Source: Marixanthomonas sp963974425
GTDB lineage: Bacteria > Bacteroidota > Bacteroidia > Flavobacteriales > Flavobacteriaceae
Reading direction: 5' to 3'
Length of the DNA: 64,000 nucleotides
Assembly (NCBI RefSeq): GCF_963974425.1
Contig: NZ_CAXBCK010000005.1
Span: 1 to 64,000, forward strand
The translations under genes were made by a program, and so were the position numbers. The stretch's first letter is position 1. Each line of letters begins with the position of its first letter. Below the pieces are notes generated by a model. The model searched no databases. It was given only the letters and a program-made list of their open reading frames with translations, and was not told the origin of the DNA. Shown one piece after another: positions 18,553 to 27,252 of this stretch.

Positions 18553-19764
18553 ATGATACAACTTAAAAACCTTGCAAAAAAACACAGTTCCTTCCTTGTC
18601 ATTGTTATAGGAGCTTTTGCGGTGTTTGCAGCAAATATATTGCTTAAAAATATCTTGAGTCCTAAAGCGTATGGAGAGTACTCTATTTTAATCACCTTTT
18701 TTCAAGTTATTAGCTCCTTTGGGCTATTGGGTTTTGAGCAGGTTTTTTTACGTATTTCTGAAGTTAAAAAACAAGGGGTTATTCAAACCGATAAAACCTT
18801 ATGTGGATTATTATTTTTTGTTTGGCTGTTATTTGGTATTGTAGGCTCTTATTTTTTTCAAACTACATTTTCGGACATAAACCTCCCATACGCTTATTTT
18901 CTCTTTGCAACAATTAGCATCACACTTTCCATGTTTTTATTTAACGTGTATAGGTTGAATACTAACTTTACAACCTCTCAACTTTTTTTAAATAGTTGGA
19001 AAATTTTATTGTTTATACTATGTATTATCTTTTTATGGAAACACATAAACAATATAGAACTATTTGTAAAAATATTGACATACAGTTTGATAGGGGTATT
19101 TATATTTCAAATATTCTATACATTTAAAACGATTTCTTTTAACTTTTTAAATAAACAAAGTCCTCTAAAGTTATATTTATTTGGCTTTCATTTTTTCATT
19201 TCGTTATTAACAATCACTTTTATTGGCTATAGCGATCGGTTTATTGTTAAAAGTCAGTTTGGTGCCGAATTGTTGGGGGAATATTTTTTTTTAGCAACAT
19301 TATTTTTATTTCCTTATTCATTGATACAAGGTTATGTAGGATTTAAAGAATTAGTGGCTTTTAAAAAAGAGGGCTCTCTAAAGCAATTAAATAAAAAATT
19401 GACACAAATTAATATTTTAGGACTTATTTTAGGAGTCTTAATCATTTTGGGTGCGATATTGGTAAATAAAATAGGCGTATTACCTTACATTAATATTAAT
19501 GACAACGTATATTTAATTATAATTTTTCTAGCAACTGGAATTGTTAAATTAAACTATAGTTTGTTTTCGGCCTTGTTTGGTGCAAGGGCAGATATTAAAA
19601 CCATAAAGAATGCCAATTTACAATCCCTGATTTTTATAGCAATCATAGGAGCTCTTTTTTATAGAATGTTTACATCAATAGAGCTAGTGGCGTTGGCCTT
19701 TTTACTCTTTTGGATTTCACGTACCGGAATATTCATTTATAATTTAAAAAAGCAATTTAAATAA
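18553..19764 (+). CDS. Wzx-like polysaccharide flippase
   Basis: Probable translocase moving the undecaprenyl-linked repeat unit across the inner membrane. The 403-residue protein has about 10-12 hydrophobic segments and starts with the family pattern of a short basic N-terminus, a membrane helix, and LKNILSPKAYGEYSILITFFQV (shown here in part: SPKAYGEYSILITFF), which is diagnostic of the polysaccharide transport family. A cytoplasmic AFKKEGSLKQLNKKL stretch separates two halves. It lies 31 bp after the SGNH-like gene. A second, better matching flippase is encoded at 54.4 kb. Confidence 0.8.
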   Translation: MIQLKNLAKKHSSFLVIVIGAFAVFAANILLKNILSPKAYGEYSILITFFQVISSFGLLGFEQVFLRISEVKKQGVIQTDKTLCGLLFFVWLLFGIVGSYFFQTTFSDINLPYAYFLFATISITLSMFLFNVYRLNTNFTTSQLFLNSWKILLFILCIIFLWKHINNIELFVKILTYSLIGVFIFQIFYTFKTISFNFLNKQSPLKLYLFGFHFFISLLTITFIGYSDRFIVKSQFGAELLGEYFFLATLFLFPYSLIQGYVGFKELVAFKKEGSLKQLNKKLTQINILGLILGVLIILGAILVNKIGVLPYININDNVYLIIIFLATGIVKLNYSLFSALFGARADIKTIKNANLQSLIFIAIIGALFYRMFTSIELVALAFLLFWISRTGIFIYNLKKQFK

Positions 19765-19771
19765 GTGTTAT

Positions 19772-19822
19772 ATGAAACCTGAACCCAAATTGGCCGTCTA
19801 TGTGTTTCTAAATATTACTTAA
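19772..19822 (+). other. mini-ORF in a 148 bp gap, possible gene remnant
   Basis: Between the flippase and the first polymerase-like gene a 16-codon frame (MKPEPKLAVYVFLNIT, then TAA) opens shortly after the flippase stop. It could be the leftover start of a deleted gene. No other coding or structural signal is seen in 19765-19912. Support is weak. Confidence 0.15.
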
Positions 19823-19912
19823 AAAAAACTGAATGTGTTTTAAATAATGACCTCCTTATAAAAATCGCTGCTAGCAGGTAACTCAGCTTAGGTAATCCTT
19901 AAATTATAAACC

Positions 19913-21100
19913 ATGACAACACTTTTAAAAAAAGTAGCTACTGAAAAACACTTGCAAATCACCCTTGTATTAGTACTTTTCTTTTTATCGGAAGCCGTAA
20001 CGAAGATTGTTTATCACGCTGGTTTACCGTTTCATAATTACAGTGCTTTAGTAAAAGGTGCTTTTATTGTGCTTGCCGTTGTGTTTGCCTTTCTTAATCT
20101 TACCAAGAACAGGAAACAGTTACTATTATTTTTAATAGGGATGTCTCTCTTTTTTATAGTAGGTCAATACACGTTTAACAACAACCAATTTGGAATACAT
20201 TTTTTTGGCAACCTGATATTTTTTAGTAGATATGTCTTTGTTTTTATAATCAGCTTGTTTTTTATTAAAGGCTTTAAAGCCCCCCCGGACAGTCTTTTTT
20301 TTAAAGTCTATGAAAAAATAGTACTCTTAAATAGCCTACTTATTATTATGGGCATTGTATTCAACATTTCGCTTTTTCAAACCTATTCGTTTCGGTTTGG
20401 GTATAACGGGCTGTTTATGGTACCCAGTATTTCAACTTTTTTCTATGCCTTAGCGCTCACCTATTTTACCAATCAGTTTTTGAAAGACAAAACGAAATTG
20501 GCAGAACTAATACTAGTGAGTATAATATGTTTTTTAACGGGCACAAAGGCGTTGATGTTGTTTTTTGTGCTTACAGCGGCACATGTTTTTATCGTTAAAA
20601 AAATGTATAAAAATAAGTGGTTTTATATAGCATGCTCTGGTATCTTGCTAGTTATTTTTCTTATCAGAAAGTATATCTTCAACGCTCTTTCAAGTGTTTT
20701 TCAAACTATTTTTTCAGTATATAAAGAAGACGGCTTGATTACTGCTTTAACGTCGTACAGAAACGAGAAATTGCGAGACAACTTTGTGCCGCTTATTGAA
20801 GAGAAATGGAGTTGGGCCAATTACCTATTTGGTGGAACCGATTTTGTACCCTATCGTGTAGAATTTGAATTGTTTGATGTATTTCTTTTTTTTGGAATTA
20901 TAGGAACTATAATTTATCTGTTCTTTTATTTTAAACATATTATAAATTTTAAATACTTGATACCCTTTGGAAGGCTACAAATAGTATTTTTACTGATTAT
21001 TGCCATGCTTTCAGGAACTTTTTTTAACAATGCACCCATAGCATTATATTTATTGATAGTTTTGGGGAGTCTTAGGTTAAAACCAACGCATGGAAACTAA
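19913..21100 (+). CDS. Wzy-like integral membrane protein (first of four)
   Basis: Polytopic protein of 395 residues with about 10 hydrophobic segments. A long periplasmic-type loop at about 265-310 contains SYRNEKLRDNF, NYLFGGTDFVPYRVE and then FELFDVFLFFGIIG before the last helices. This layout (loop with a gly-rich patch, then an acidic helix start) matches O-antigen polymerase/ligase proteins, which show little sequence conservation. It could polymerise rhamnose-containing units. It overlaps the next polymerase-like gene by 11 bp, so the two are translated together. Confidence 0.6.
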   Translation: MTTLLKKVATEKHLQITLVLVLFFLSEAVTKIVYHAGLPFHNYSALVKGAFIVLAVVFAFLNLTKNRKQLLLFLIGMSLFFIVGQYTFNNNQFGIHFFGNLIFFSRYVFVFIISLFFIKGFKAPPDSLFFKVYEKIVLLNSLLIIMGIVFNISLFQTYSFRFGYNGLFMVPSISTFFYALALTYFTNQFLKDKTKLAELILVSIICFLTGTKALMLFFVLTAAHVFIVKKMYKNKWFYIACSGILLVIFLIRKYIFNALSSVFQTIFSVYKEDGLITALTSYRNEKLRDNFVPLIEEKWSWANYLFGGTDFVPYRVEFELFDVFLFFGIIGTIIYLFFYFKHIINFKYLIPFGRLQIVFLLIIAMLSGTFFNNAPIALYLLIVLGSLRLKPTHGN

Positions 21101-22343
21101 AATTTACATTGTTTTATCGGCACTTTACTTTGTATTAGGTATAATTTCGGTATGCAACTTTACATTTAAGGATTTTGGTTTAAAATCCTTTATTCTTCTT
21201 ACTGTATTATTGCCTATAACAAAGTTTACAACAAATTTTCATATTATATTTCAAGTATCTATCTATTACTATTTTTTTATTGGAGTTTGCATTATTTTTC
21301 TTTTAAAAGCAGCCAAAAATAATATTAACAAGAAAGTATTACAAGGAACTACTATTGTCTTTTCCATGTTATTTTTTTACTGTATCCATTTTTTATTATT
21401 TGTAGATAAAAACTCTGTAGAAGCAATCAATGTTTTAAAAGATATTAAGCCATTTATACTTATAATCTTAGCCTATTTTTTCATTGAACATTACAAAGAA
21501 CGACTTTCAAAAATACTGACAAGAAAATTTTGTAATTGGGTCTTGATTTTAAATTTTATTGTTTGCTCTGTTTTCTTTTACTTAATGGTAAGGTATCAAA
21601 TACATCTTTCTTTAACCGATGATCCTTATTATAAATTTGAAGAAACTAGACTAGAAACCTTAGGGGCTTACTTTGGCTTATTTTACCTACTATTCCTAAT
21701 TTTAAATAGAATAAAACCAAAAATAAAAGAAGTGGTCTTTTCAATTATACCACTATTATACACAGGAAACAGAACATTAATATTCGCAGCATTATTGGTT
21801 GTGGTAATATACTTTCTACTAAGGGCTTCTATAAAAAGAATTATTTTGTTTTTTTCAATAGTTACAGTGTTTCTTTCTGGATTGATTTATATGGTTTTAA
21901 GGGCTGCTGAAGAGTCGCCTTTGTTTAGATTTAAAAAATTATTGGAGCCTGAGTATATTGAATATGCTTTGTTAAATAGATTTTCACCTTTTATAGATGC
22001 GGCGAAATCCTTCAATTTTTCTGAGTTTATTGTGGGAAAAGGATTAGGTTTTGTCTTTTTTATACCTTGGTTTGAGTGGCGAGAAAATATTAAAAACTTC
22101 AATATTTATATTGATAACCTCTACTTGACACTCTACGCTAAATTTGGTGTTTTTTCAATATTGTTTTTCTTTATTCTTTTTATGTTTTTAAACAATTATC
22201 TAAAATCTAAAACAGCTTTATTTTATTTTATTTTTATTTTATTTATTTCAATTACAAATGCATTTATATATCAATATAACTTTCTATGGATTTTATTAAT
22301 GTTTGTAATTCCTTTTAATCCTTTGTTGTCAAAACAAAAGTAA
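21090..22343 (+). CDS. Wzy-like integral membrane protein (second of four)
   Basis: Polytopic protein of 417 residues with about 10-12 hydrophobic segments. The periplasmic-type loop (about 270-345) carries RFSPFIDAAKSFNFSEFIVG, GKGLGFVFF and NIDNLYLTLYAKFGVFS, the last resembling the region after the large loop of O-antigen polymerases. It overlaps the previous gene by 11 bp. The DNA is very rich in A and T, a mark of strain-specific polysaccharide genes. It ends convergently with the leucine-rich repeat gene, 144 bp away. No obvious terminator is seen there. Confidence 0.6.
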   Translation: METKIYIVLSALYFVLGIISVCNFTFKDFGLKSFILLTVLLPITKFTTNFHIIFQVSIYYYFFIGVCIIFLLKAAKNNINKKVLQGTTIVFSMLFFYCIHFLLFVDKNSVEAINVLKDIKPFILIILAYFFIEHYKERLSKILTRKFCNWVLILNFIVCSVFFYLMVRYQIHLSLTDDPYYKFEETRLETLGAYFGLFYLLFLILNRIKPKIKEVVFSIIPLLYTGNRTLIFAALLVVVIYFLLRASIKRIILFFSIVTVFLSGLIYMVLRAAEESPLFRFKKLLEPEYIEYALLNRFSPFIDAAKSFNFSEFIVGKGLGFVFFIPWFEWRENIKNFNIYIDNLYLTLYAKFGVFSILFFFILFMFLNNYLKSKTALFYFIFILFISITNAFIYQYNFLWILLMFVIPFNPLLSKQK

Positions 22344-22487
22344 TTTATTGACTTACAGATTAAGGAATTCTCTTTTATTGGGAATTACTTAAACTTAGAA
22401 AAAATTTCTTCTACTGATATATTTTAAGCGATACTTTTTTCTGCAAAAAATGAATTGAGACACATTCCAAACCGAGCCAGTGTATTA

Positions 22488-24038
22488 CTAGTTTTTGATA
22501 AACTTTTTTACAATTTTTTTTCCATCAATTAATATTGAAGCAAGATAAAGACCAGGTGAAAGTAAAGAAACATCTATTTGGGTTTTTCTTGTTTCATATA
22601 ATGACTGTCCATGTAAAGTGTAGATTTTTATTTGGTCTATTGGAGATTCATAATTTACATATAAAATATTTTTAACAGGGTTGGGATAAATGTTTACTTC
22701 GATATTCTTTAATTCAGTTATACCTAAAATACATTCATCATTGCTGTTTTCATTGTATCCAGTCCATTCATCTTTACACCAACCAAGTTCAGAAGTTTGT
22801 GAACAATTTTGATTATAAGCGTAGGTAAGGTTATCTACAGTGATACATGATAAATTAGTATTATATCTAGAATTCATAAGATATAAATCTTGATTATTCC
22901 CATTTCTAATATTTAAACTGGTTAATAAGTTATTAGAACAATTTATATATTGAACATTATAGTTTTGTGATAGGTCTAGACTAGTTAATTGGTTAGAATT
23001 ACAATAAATATTTCTAAGACTATGGCTTTGTGTTAGATTTAAACTGGTTAATTGGTTAGAATAACAATTTAATCTCTCAAGATTTGGATTTTGTGATAAA
23101 TCTAAATTTGTCAATTCATTATTATTACAATATAAACTTTCAAGATTTGGGTTTTGCGATAGATATAAATTCGTTAATTGATTATTGCTGCAATCTAAAT
23201 CTTCAAGGTTCGGGTTTTGTGATAGATCTAAATTCGTTAATTGGTTTGTCCAGCAAGATAAATCTTCAAGATTTGGGTTTTGTGTTACGTCTAGACTACT
23301 TAATTGGTTATCACCGCAATTTAAATACTCAAGATCGGGGTTTTGTGATAAGTTTAAACTAGATAAAAGGTTGTCAGCACAATATAAATCTATAAGATTT
23401 GGGTTTTGCGATAAATCTAAATTCGTTAGTTGGTTGCCAATGCAATTTAAAACTTCAAGATTCGGGTTTTGACTTATATTTAAATTGCTTAATTGATTAT
23501 ATGCACATCTTAAATCTTTAAGGTTCGGGTTTTGGCTTATATCTAAATAACTTAATTGAGTATTATTACAAGATAAATTTTCGAGATTCGGGTTCTGACT
23601 TATGTCTAAATTTGTTAATGGGTTTCTATAGCACGAAAGTCGTTTCAGATTTGAGTATTGACTTATATCCAAACTAGTTAATTGGTTACTGCCTATATAC
23701 AGTATTTCAATATTTGGGTTTAGATTTTGATTTAAGCTGGTTAACAGGTTATCACGACAGCGTAAATCCATAATATTCGTAAAGCTTTGTATTCCCTCCA
23801 AAGAAGAAATATTCTGCCAATCAACATTTAGCCTTATTACAGCTTCGGCTTCACTTTCTTGTATTTCGCCATCATTATTCGTATCTGCATCTATATCTCC
23901 AGCTCCATTTCCATTTGTATCTACACAATTTGTATTTACTAATGCATTTTTAAAGTTTGCGTCAGGAATATTTACAATTTGTGCTTGAACAACATTTACT
24001 GAGAATAATAGAATTGTAAAAAAATAAAAATTTTTCAT
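22488..24038 (-). CDS. secreted leucine-rich repeat protein with T9SS sorting domain
   Basis: Predicted cell-surface protein of 516 residues. A signal peptide (1-19, ending VVQAQ) is followed by IVNIPDANFKNALV and an EF-hand-like loop DTNNDGEIQESE at about 52-63 (Asp, Asn and Asp at loop positions 1, 3, 5 and Glu at 12). Fourteen 21-residue leucine-rich repeats cover about 99-392, with the consensus LTNLDLSQNPNLEDLSC. A linker with cysteines precedes a type A T9SS sorting domain at about 440-516 (VNIYPNPVKN, LSPGLYLASI, KIVKKFIKN). Such proteins usually bind proteins or surfaces. It sits inside the polysaccharide locus on the opposite strand, 38 bp after the delta-60 gene. Confidence 0.9.
   Translation of the reverse strand: MKNFYFFTILLFSVNVVQAQIVNIPDANFKNALVNTNCVDTNGNGAGDIDADTNNDGEIQESEAEAVIRLNVDWQNISSLEGIQSFTNIMDLRCRDNLLTSLNQNLNPNIEILYIGSNQLTSLDISQYSNLKRLSCYRNPLTNLDISQNPNLENLSCNNTQLSYLDISQNPNLKDLRCAYNQLSNLNISQNPNLEVLNCIGNQLTNLDLSQNPNLIDLYCADNLLSSLNLSQNPDLEYLNCGDNQLSSLDVTQNPNLEDLSCWTNQLTNLDLSQNPNLEDLDCSNNQLTNLYLSQNPNLESLYCNNNELTNLDLSQNPNLERLNCYSNQLTSLNLTQSHSLRNIYCNSNQLTSLDLSQNYNVQYINCSNNLLTSLNIRNGNNQDLYLMNSRYNTNLSCITVDNLTYAYNQNCSQTSELGWCKDEWTGYNENSNDECILGITELKNIEVNIYPNPVKNILYVNYESPIDQIKIYTLHGQSLYETRKTQIDVSLLSPGLYLASILIDGKKIVKKFIKN
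22863..23744 (-). repeat. array of fourteen 63-bp repeats coding leucine-rich repeats
   Basis: Fourteen in-frame units of 63 bp encode the leucine-rich repeats. Several adjacent units are nearly identical in DNA, which points to expansion or gene conversion. The array also creates long spurious antisense frames. Confidence 0.85.
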
Positions 24039-24076
24039 TGTTATGTTTTAATGACGAATAGCGTATTTGTCTAAGA

Positions 24077-25528
24077 TTATTTAATAACTAATTTTTTAGA
24101 AACAACACTATTTTCAGATTCTAATTTTACCACATATAGTCCTGAGGCAAATCGTGAAACATCAAAGTGTTGGGTGTTTTTAAAGGTGTGTATCTTTTCT
24201 CCTAAAACATTGTATAGTTCCACTTTGGTAATCTTATGTTTAGATTCAATCTCGAAGTACTTTTTTGTAGGATTAGGGTATATTTTAATTGTATTACCAC
24301 CTGTAATGTCTTCAACCCCTAAACTTCCTACATTAAACTTTGATATTAAGAGATTACTTGGATAATAATAAGTTCGCCCAGCAGCTAGAAAAGCGTCAGT
24401 TCCTTGATGAAAGGCCAATGAGAAATATGTATAATAGAAATCAAAAACATTTCTATAATTTAAAGTTCCGTCTTCATTAACTCTAAAAATTTTTGTACGT
24501 TTAATTTGACCAAAATTTAAATCGGTAGTTCCCGATAGGATTAGTTTTCCATTTTCTTGAATTAAGAAATCATTCCCTCCACCTAAACTACCACTACCGT
24601 CTAAATATATTATACCATCACCATAACTTCCAAAAGAAGTTTCCAAGTCCCCGTTTTCTGCATTTAATTTGCTAATAGAGAGCCACGAAGAACCCTCAGA
24701 ACTACTTCCTTGACCAATGATATACAAGCTATTTTCGAATATTTTAATTGAATTGGCCCAATTATTATCCCCAGATACATTTATAAAAACGTTTCCATTA
24801 TCTCCAAAATTACTATCCAACTCTCCTTGGGCATTTATTTTTGTAATTAGAAACCCATGATGTTCATAACCCGGTCTATAACCACATGAGTATACATTAT
24901 TATTAGCATCTATTGTAAAATCTGATACATTATCTGGGCTATAATTAGAGGGTATTATAAATTTTCCGTTATTACCATAAGCAGTGTCTAAGGTGCCATT
25001 AGGTAATAACTTAATAAATATTGAGCCATTAAAAAGCTCTCTACAAGCAATTAAATACCCATTTTCATATTCAAACAATTCTAATACTTTTGAGTAATCT
25101 GAACTATCCACAATAATTTCAGAAAAAGTGCCGTTAATTCCAAATGTATTATTAATAGAACCATCACTATTGAGCATGGTTACAGTTGCAAAATAATCTC
25201 CATTTAGGGAATTCCTGCCAAGCACCAATATTTTACCAGTACTTAACGTAAGGGTCTTCTTAATTATATGGTCAAAAAATACTGATCCATTATTACCAAA
25301 ATTTGTGTCAACTTCGCCATTTGGCGTAAGTTTGAGCACAGCGTACTCATCAGATTCTGTAACAGCAGTACAGATAATATTCTCTTGCGGATCTGTAGTG
25401 ATATGAATGGCTTCTTTAAAAGTATTTAACTCAAATATGCCATTATCGGCAAAACTAGTGTCTAAATCACCAGGTTGAGAGAACGCTTGTATAGAAATGA
25501 GCAATAGGGTAACTAGTATTTTTTTCAT
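24077..25528 (-). CDS. secreted delta-60 repeat protein with T9SS sorting domain
   Basis: Predicted secreted beta-propeller-like protein of 483 residues. A signal peptide (1-17) is followed at once by the mature start QPGDLDTSFADNGIF. Delta-60 repeats recur with the motif DxxFGxxG: VDTNFGNNG, INNTFGINGTF, LDTAYGNNGKF, LDSNFGDNGNVF and LETSFGSYGDG. The C-terminus (about 410-483) is a type A T9SS sorting domain with IKIYPNPTKKYFEIES, ASGLYVVKLES and VVSKKLVIK. The function of delta-60 repeats is not established. A 16-bp near-palindrome lies 40-55 bp upstream of the start. Confidence 0.88.
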   Translation of the reverse strand: MKKILVTLLLISIQAFSQPGDLDTSFADNGIFELNTFKEAIHITTDPQENIICTAVTESDEYAVLKLTPNGEVDTNFGNNGSVFFDHIIKKTLTLSTGKILVLGRNSLNGDYFATVTMLNSDGSINNTFGINGTFSEIIVDSSDYSKVLELFEYENGYLIACRELFNGSIFIKLLPNGTLDTAYGNNGKFIIPSNYSPDNVSDFTIDANNNVYSCGYRPGYEHHGFLITKINAQGELDSNFGDNGNVFINVSGDNNWANSIKIFENSLYIIGQGSSSEGSSWLSISKLNAENGDLETSFGSYGDGIIYLDGSGSLGGGNDFLIQENGKLILSGTTDLNFGQIKRTKIFRVNEDGTLNYRNVFDFYYTYFSLAFHQGTDAFLAAGRTYYYPSNLLISKFNVGSLGVEDITGGNTIKIYPNPTKKYFEIESKHKITKVELYNVLGEKIHTFKNTQHFDVSRFASGLYVVKLESENSVVSKKLVIK

Positions 25529-25567
25529 AAAAATTTAAGTTTAAAAAGTATGTTGATATTTTCATAT

Positions 25568-25583
25568 ATGGAGCATACTCCAT
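25568..25583. promoter_or_regulatory. 16-bp interrupted palindrome upstream of the delta-60 gene
   Basis: ATGGAG-CATA-CTCCAT has 6-bp arms around a 4-base centre, 40-55 bases upstream of the delta-60 ATG at 25528. It could be an operator or a short stem. This lies in the 380-bp non-coding gap 25529-25908, otherwise filled by decayed fragments. Confidence 0.3.
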
Positions 25584-25601
25584 TATGAATATACAAAAAA
25601 A

Positions 25602-25660
25602 TACCAATTCCGTCAAGTCGCACCAGATACTACTGCGTTTGAATTAGGCACTACTGCATT
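25602..25660 (-). pseudogene. remnant of the 3' end of an O-antigen ligase-like gene
   Basis: The stretch 25606-25648 matches 25981-26023, inside the 3' part of the intact ligase-like gene, at 35 of 43 positions by eye without gaps. Read on the minus strand in the same frame it gives LIQTQ-stop-YLVRLDGI against LFQTESYLVRHNGI. An in-frame TAG and loss of the surrounding sequence show it is dead. It indicates a second, related gene once lay here, or a partial duplication. Confidence 0.65.
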
Positions 25661-25822
25661 AGTTTTGACCATCAAGGCAGCTTTAAATTGGAATTTAATG
25701 ATACTATCATGGTTTTATGGAATGAAGCCTATTATTCAAAAGCAGCAATCAAAAGTGTGCTTTCTGTTTATAAAAACTCATCTACTCAATACATTTTAGA
25801 TCATAAAGCATACAATAAATAG
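25661..25822 (+). pseudogene. 53-codon orphan fragment, possible decayed gene end
   Basis: An open stretch of 53 codons ends at a TAG at 25820. It reads SFDHQGSFKLEFNDTIMVLW and then NEAYYSKAAIKSVLSVYKNS, with a protein-like residue mix, but has no start codon near its beginning and an in-frame stop just upstream. I do not recognise the family. It directly abuts the ligase remnant, so this gap looks like a recombination scar. Nothing further is seen up to 25908. Confidence 0.3.
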
Positions 25823-25908
25823 TATCGTGATATAGGACCGGTAACTGTTAAAAACGTAGAGATTAGAACGTGTAACCAATGTTAATTTTAGTCTGCAATA
25901 ATACGTTA

Positions 25909-27162
25909 CTAGGTATTTAGCTCTTTATTGTTTAAAGATGAGTAGTTTATAAAAATACAAATTAAAAAAACAAACATGACAATTCCGTTATGTCGTACTA
26001 GATAAGACTCCGTTTGAAATAGGAAAAAAGTTAGTACCATTATGGTATAGCCAATAAAAAATGACTGTTTATAAAACGCTCTACAATAAAACAAAAAGAT
26101 AAGCAATAGTAAAACTACCCCAACCAAGCCCAAACTTACATACGTTTGTATAAATTGGTTGTGAGCGTTATATTCCCGTTCTGCAAATGTTTTTTTGCTA
26201 AAATCAATGTAAGATTTAAAAATAGACGCATCAGCATCTCCAATGCCATTTCCAAAAACTATATTTTTATTAGCATGTATGGCGGCTTCCCACTGTATTA
26301 ATTTATTTTCTCCATCATCTTGATGTAATCCATTATAATAAGTAAATCCAAACAATTGTTGAAACCGATAGCGTGTCGTTCTAACATTATAGACTGTAAT
26401 ACTGGTCACAATGTATAGCAGTAGTAATAGTGCAATCCCTTTCCCTGTTTTTTTCTGTTTAAAAAAGTAATACAGGATGGAAAAGTTAAAGAATAGAAAT
26501 AAAACTGCAATTGGGGTTCGTGTGGATAAATGAAATATAAAAAAAGATAAATAGAGTAACAGTAAAAAATAAAGCGACCTATATAAAGTTCTTTTTTCCT
26601 GAAATAAAAAATACACCAAAAAAACAATGGCAATCAATACATAATAGGCATAATACGTGGTATGTAGGCCAATAGTGTCATTTGCCAAGCTCATATACGA
26701 ATAATGATTGTTGAATAGATTAAATAAGATGTCATTATTTTCAAATAGCTTATACAGCACCATACTGTGAGAGTATAAACAAACGAGGGTCATCCACAGG
26801 ATAAAACTTTTTAAAACAACTACAAGTTGTTTTTTTGAAACAGAAAGGATAGAAAAAACAAAAGGAAAGATTAAAAAGGGCAATAACCTCACTACCAAAT
26901 CTATTGCATATCCTTTATCTTCAGAATAAAAAATACTTAATAACGACAGTATAAAAAACAAAATGAGTGGTAGTAATTTAATAAAAAGAGATTTTTTAAA
27001 CTGTTTAGTTTGTAAAAACACAATTAGGCTGTAAACCCCCAACAAAATAATACTGATGCTATTAAGGTTGTTTTTTAAAGGTATCGTTAACACAAACACC
27101 AATAAAAGTAAAAGGGATATTGTATCTTTTTTTAAATGTAGAAATCTTTCCATAGCCTTCAT
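25909..27162 (-). CDS. O-antigen ligase/polymerase family membrane protein (third of four)
   Basis: Wzy_C-type protein (O-antigen ligase family) of 417 residues with about 12 hydrophobic segments. The large periplasmic loop (about 260-325) includes RFQQLFGFTYYNGL, the NKNIVFGNGIGDAD patch and the diagnostic YNAHNQFIQTYVSLGLVG, whose His-Asn pair is the family hallmark. It could ligate the finished glycan to lipid A-core or polymerise it. It lies on the minus strand, divergent from the GT4 gene, with the two T9SS genes downstream. A remnant of a close relative lies just after its end. Confidence 0.8.
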   Translation of the reverse strand: MKAMERFLHLKKDTISLLLLLVFVLTIPLKNNLNSISIILLGVYSLIVFLQTKQFKKSLFIKLLPLILFFILSLLSIFYSEDKGYAIDLVVRLLPFLIFPFVFSILSVSKKQLVVVLKSFILWMTLVCLYSHSMVLYKLFENNDILFNLFNNHYSYMSLANDTIGLHTTYYAYYVLIAIVFLVYFLFQEKRTLYRSLYFLLLLYLSFFIFHLSTRTPIAVLFLFFNFSILYYFFKQKKTGKGIALLLLLYIVTSITVYNVRTTRYRFQQLFGFTYYNGLHQDDGENKLIQWEAAIHANKNIVFGNGIGDADASIFKSYIDFSKKTFAEREYNAHNQFIQTYVSLGLVGVVLLLLIFLFYCRAFYKQSFFIGYTIMVLTFFLFQTESYLVRHNGIVMFVFLICIFINYSSLNNKELNT

Positions 27163-27252
27163 AAATAATTAACTTTGCCAAAAGTATTAAACTAAACGAA
27201 CATATTTTTTAAATATGGTACTATTACTTTCTTTTAACTTTAACTTGACAAG

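Noticed and set aside
22344..22487. A terminator between the convergent second Wzy-like and leucine-rich repeat genes
   Set aside because: Only short imperfect repeats (GGAATT words) are present, without a stable stem or T run.
23084..23472. Two overlapping plus-strand frames of 92 and 95 codons inside the leucine-rich repeat gene
   Set aside because: They are the antisense of the 63-bp repeat array, have repeat-driven residue patterns and no signal or family motif.
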